A DNA stretch of 64,000 bases from Elgaria multicarinata webbii. Its lineage: Eukaryota > Chordata > Lepidosauria > Squamata > Anguidae. The position numbers were made by a program, and so were the translations under genes. Within the stretch, counting starts at the first letter, position 1; every line of letters begins with the position of its first letter. The notes beneath the pieces are model-generated. The model had not been told where the DNA came from. It did no database searches and worked only from the letters and a program-made list of their open reading frames with translations. Positions 63,481 to 64,000 of this stretch are shown here, in pieces. Where the stretch lies: the NCBI RefSeq assembly GCF_023053635.1, contig NC_086173.1:146118697-146182696 (forward strand), read 5' to 3'.

Positions 63481-64000
63481 AGAACACTGTTAGCACCACA
63501 TCTCAGCCACTAGTGCCACATCTTCCTCTTCCCCACCGCTCCACAAATAGGACAAATGGTGTCCCCAAATTCCACTCCTAACTAGCCAATTGATGTAATG
63601 CCAAACATGCCTACAGCCTGAATAAAACCTCTTAAAAAATAAACTACAAAAAAAGGCAGCAAAAAAAAAGATCTTCCTCCTCCGTTAACCCAATTATAAC
63701 AACTCATTTCCTCAGCACTCAATGCCAAAAGGAAACCAGCAGATAACCTAAGAATCTGCCCCCCCCCAACCCCAGCAACAACCAAAGTTAACACTATTCT
63801 TACTACAGCAACAGAAGAGATACTCCTAGCCTCCACCAGCCACATTCATGCTGCCTGCATTTCTTTGTAACTGCTAGGGATTACACACTGCAGAATTATT
63901 TATGGCAGGTGAATAATTCTGGATACAACTTCACATTGCCTGATGAACCTGACTGAAAGAAGTCGAGATGTCGAATAAGCCAGAGTAAGCAAACCCGTTG
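63481..64000. other. End of window, nothing recognised
   Basis: It is A/C-rich with short poly-A and poly-C runs. It may be the 5' UTR of the adjacent L2 copy, but I cannot show it. Confidence 0.4.

Overview
This window looks like nuclear DNA from a squamate reptile, most likely a lizard. The evidence is spliced vertebrate genes set in a dense mix of CR1, L2 and Bov-B/RTE LINEs, tRNA-derived SINEs and many short palindromic (fold-back) elements. I cannot name the species.

All four protein-coding loci that I can support lie on the minus strand. From right to left they are as follows. (1) MGAT1, at 54.4-55.9 kb, has an intact single coding exon of 449 aa. (2) A KRAB-like / Myb-SANT (trihelix) gene lies at 27.7-34.7 kb, with one KRAB-B-type exon, one Myb exon and two downstream exons, all splice-compatible in one frame. 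(3) A KRAB-B-type exon at 16.9-17.0 kb is splice-compatible in frame with a full-length HARBI1-like (PIF/Harbinger) nuclease exon at 13.7-15.0 kb. (4) A class-IV TRIM E3 ligase gene lies at 1-9.6 kb. I could place six of its exons (RING/B-box, 96 nt, 219 nt, 23 nt, 116 nt, B30.2/SPRY), and the last runs off the left edge. An intron-containing tRNA-Tyr gene lies at 44.6 kb. A CpG-rich segment at 19.0-19.5 kb and another near 38.1 kb look like promoters.

The most interesting point is the pairing of loci 2 and 3. Harbinger transposons encode two proteins, a DDE nuclease and a Myb/SANT/trihelix DNA-binding partner. Here a nuclease-type gene and a Myb-type gene sit about 13 kb apart on the same strand. 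Each is preceded by a KRAB-B-like exon of exactly 114 nt with phase-1 boundaries on both sides. This suggests either two domesticated host-transposase fusions or one transposon whose two genes were each captured behind a KRAB exon. TRIM genes beside MGAT1 also match the human 5q35.3 neighbourhood (MGAT1, TRIM7, TRIM41, TRIM52).

The rest is introns and intergenic DNA full of repeats. These include about 25 copies of one palindromic element, several nested insertions, long decayed L2 copies at 47.1-48.2 and 61.4-63.5 kb, and compound microsatellites. No retroviral or Polinton-like element was recognised.
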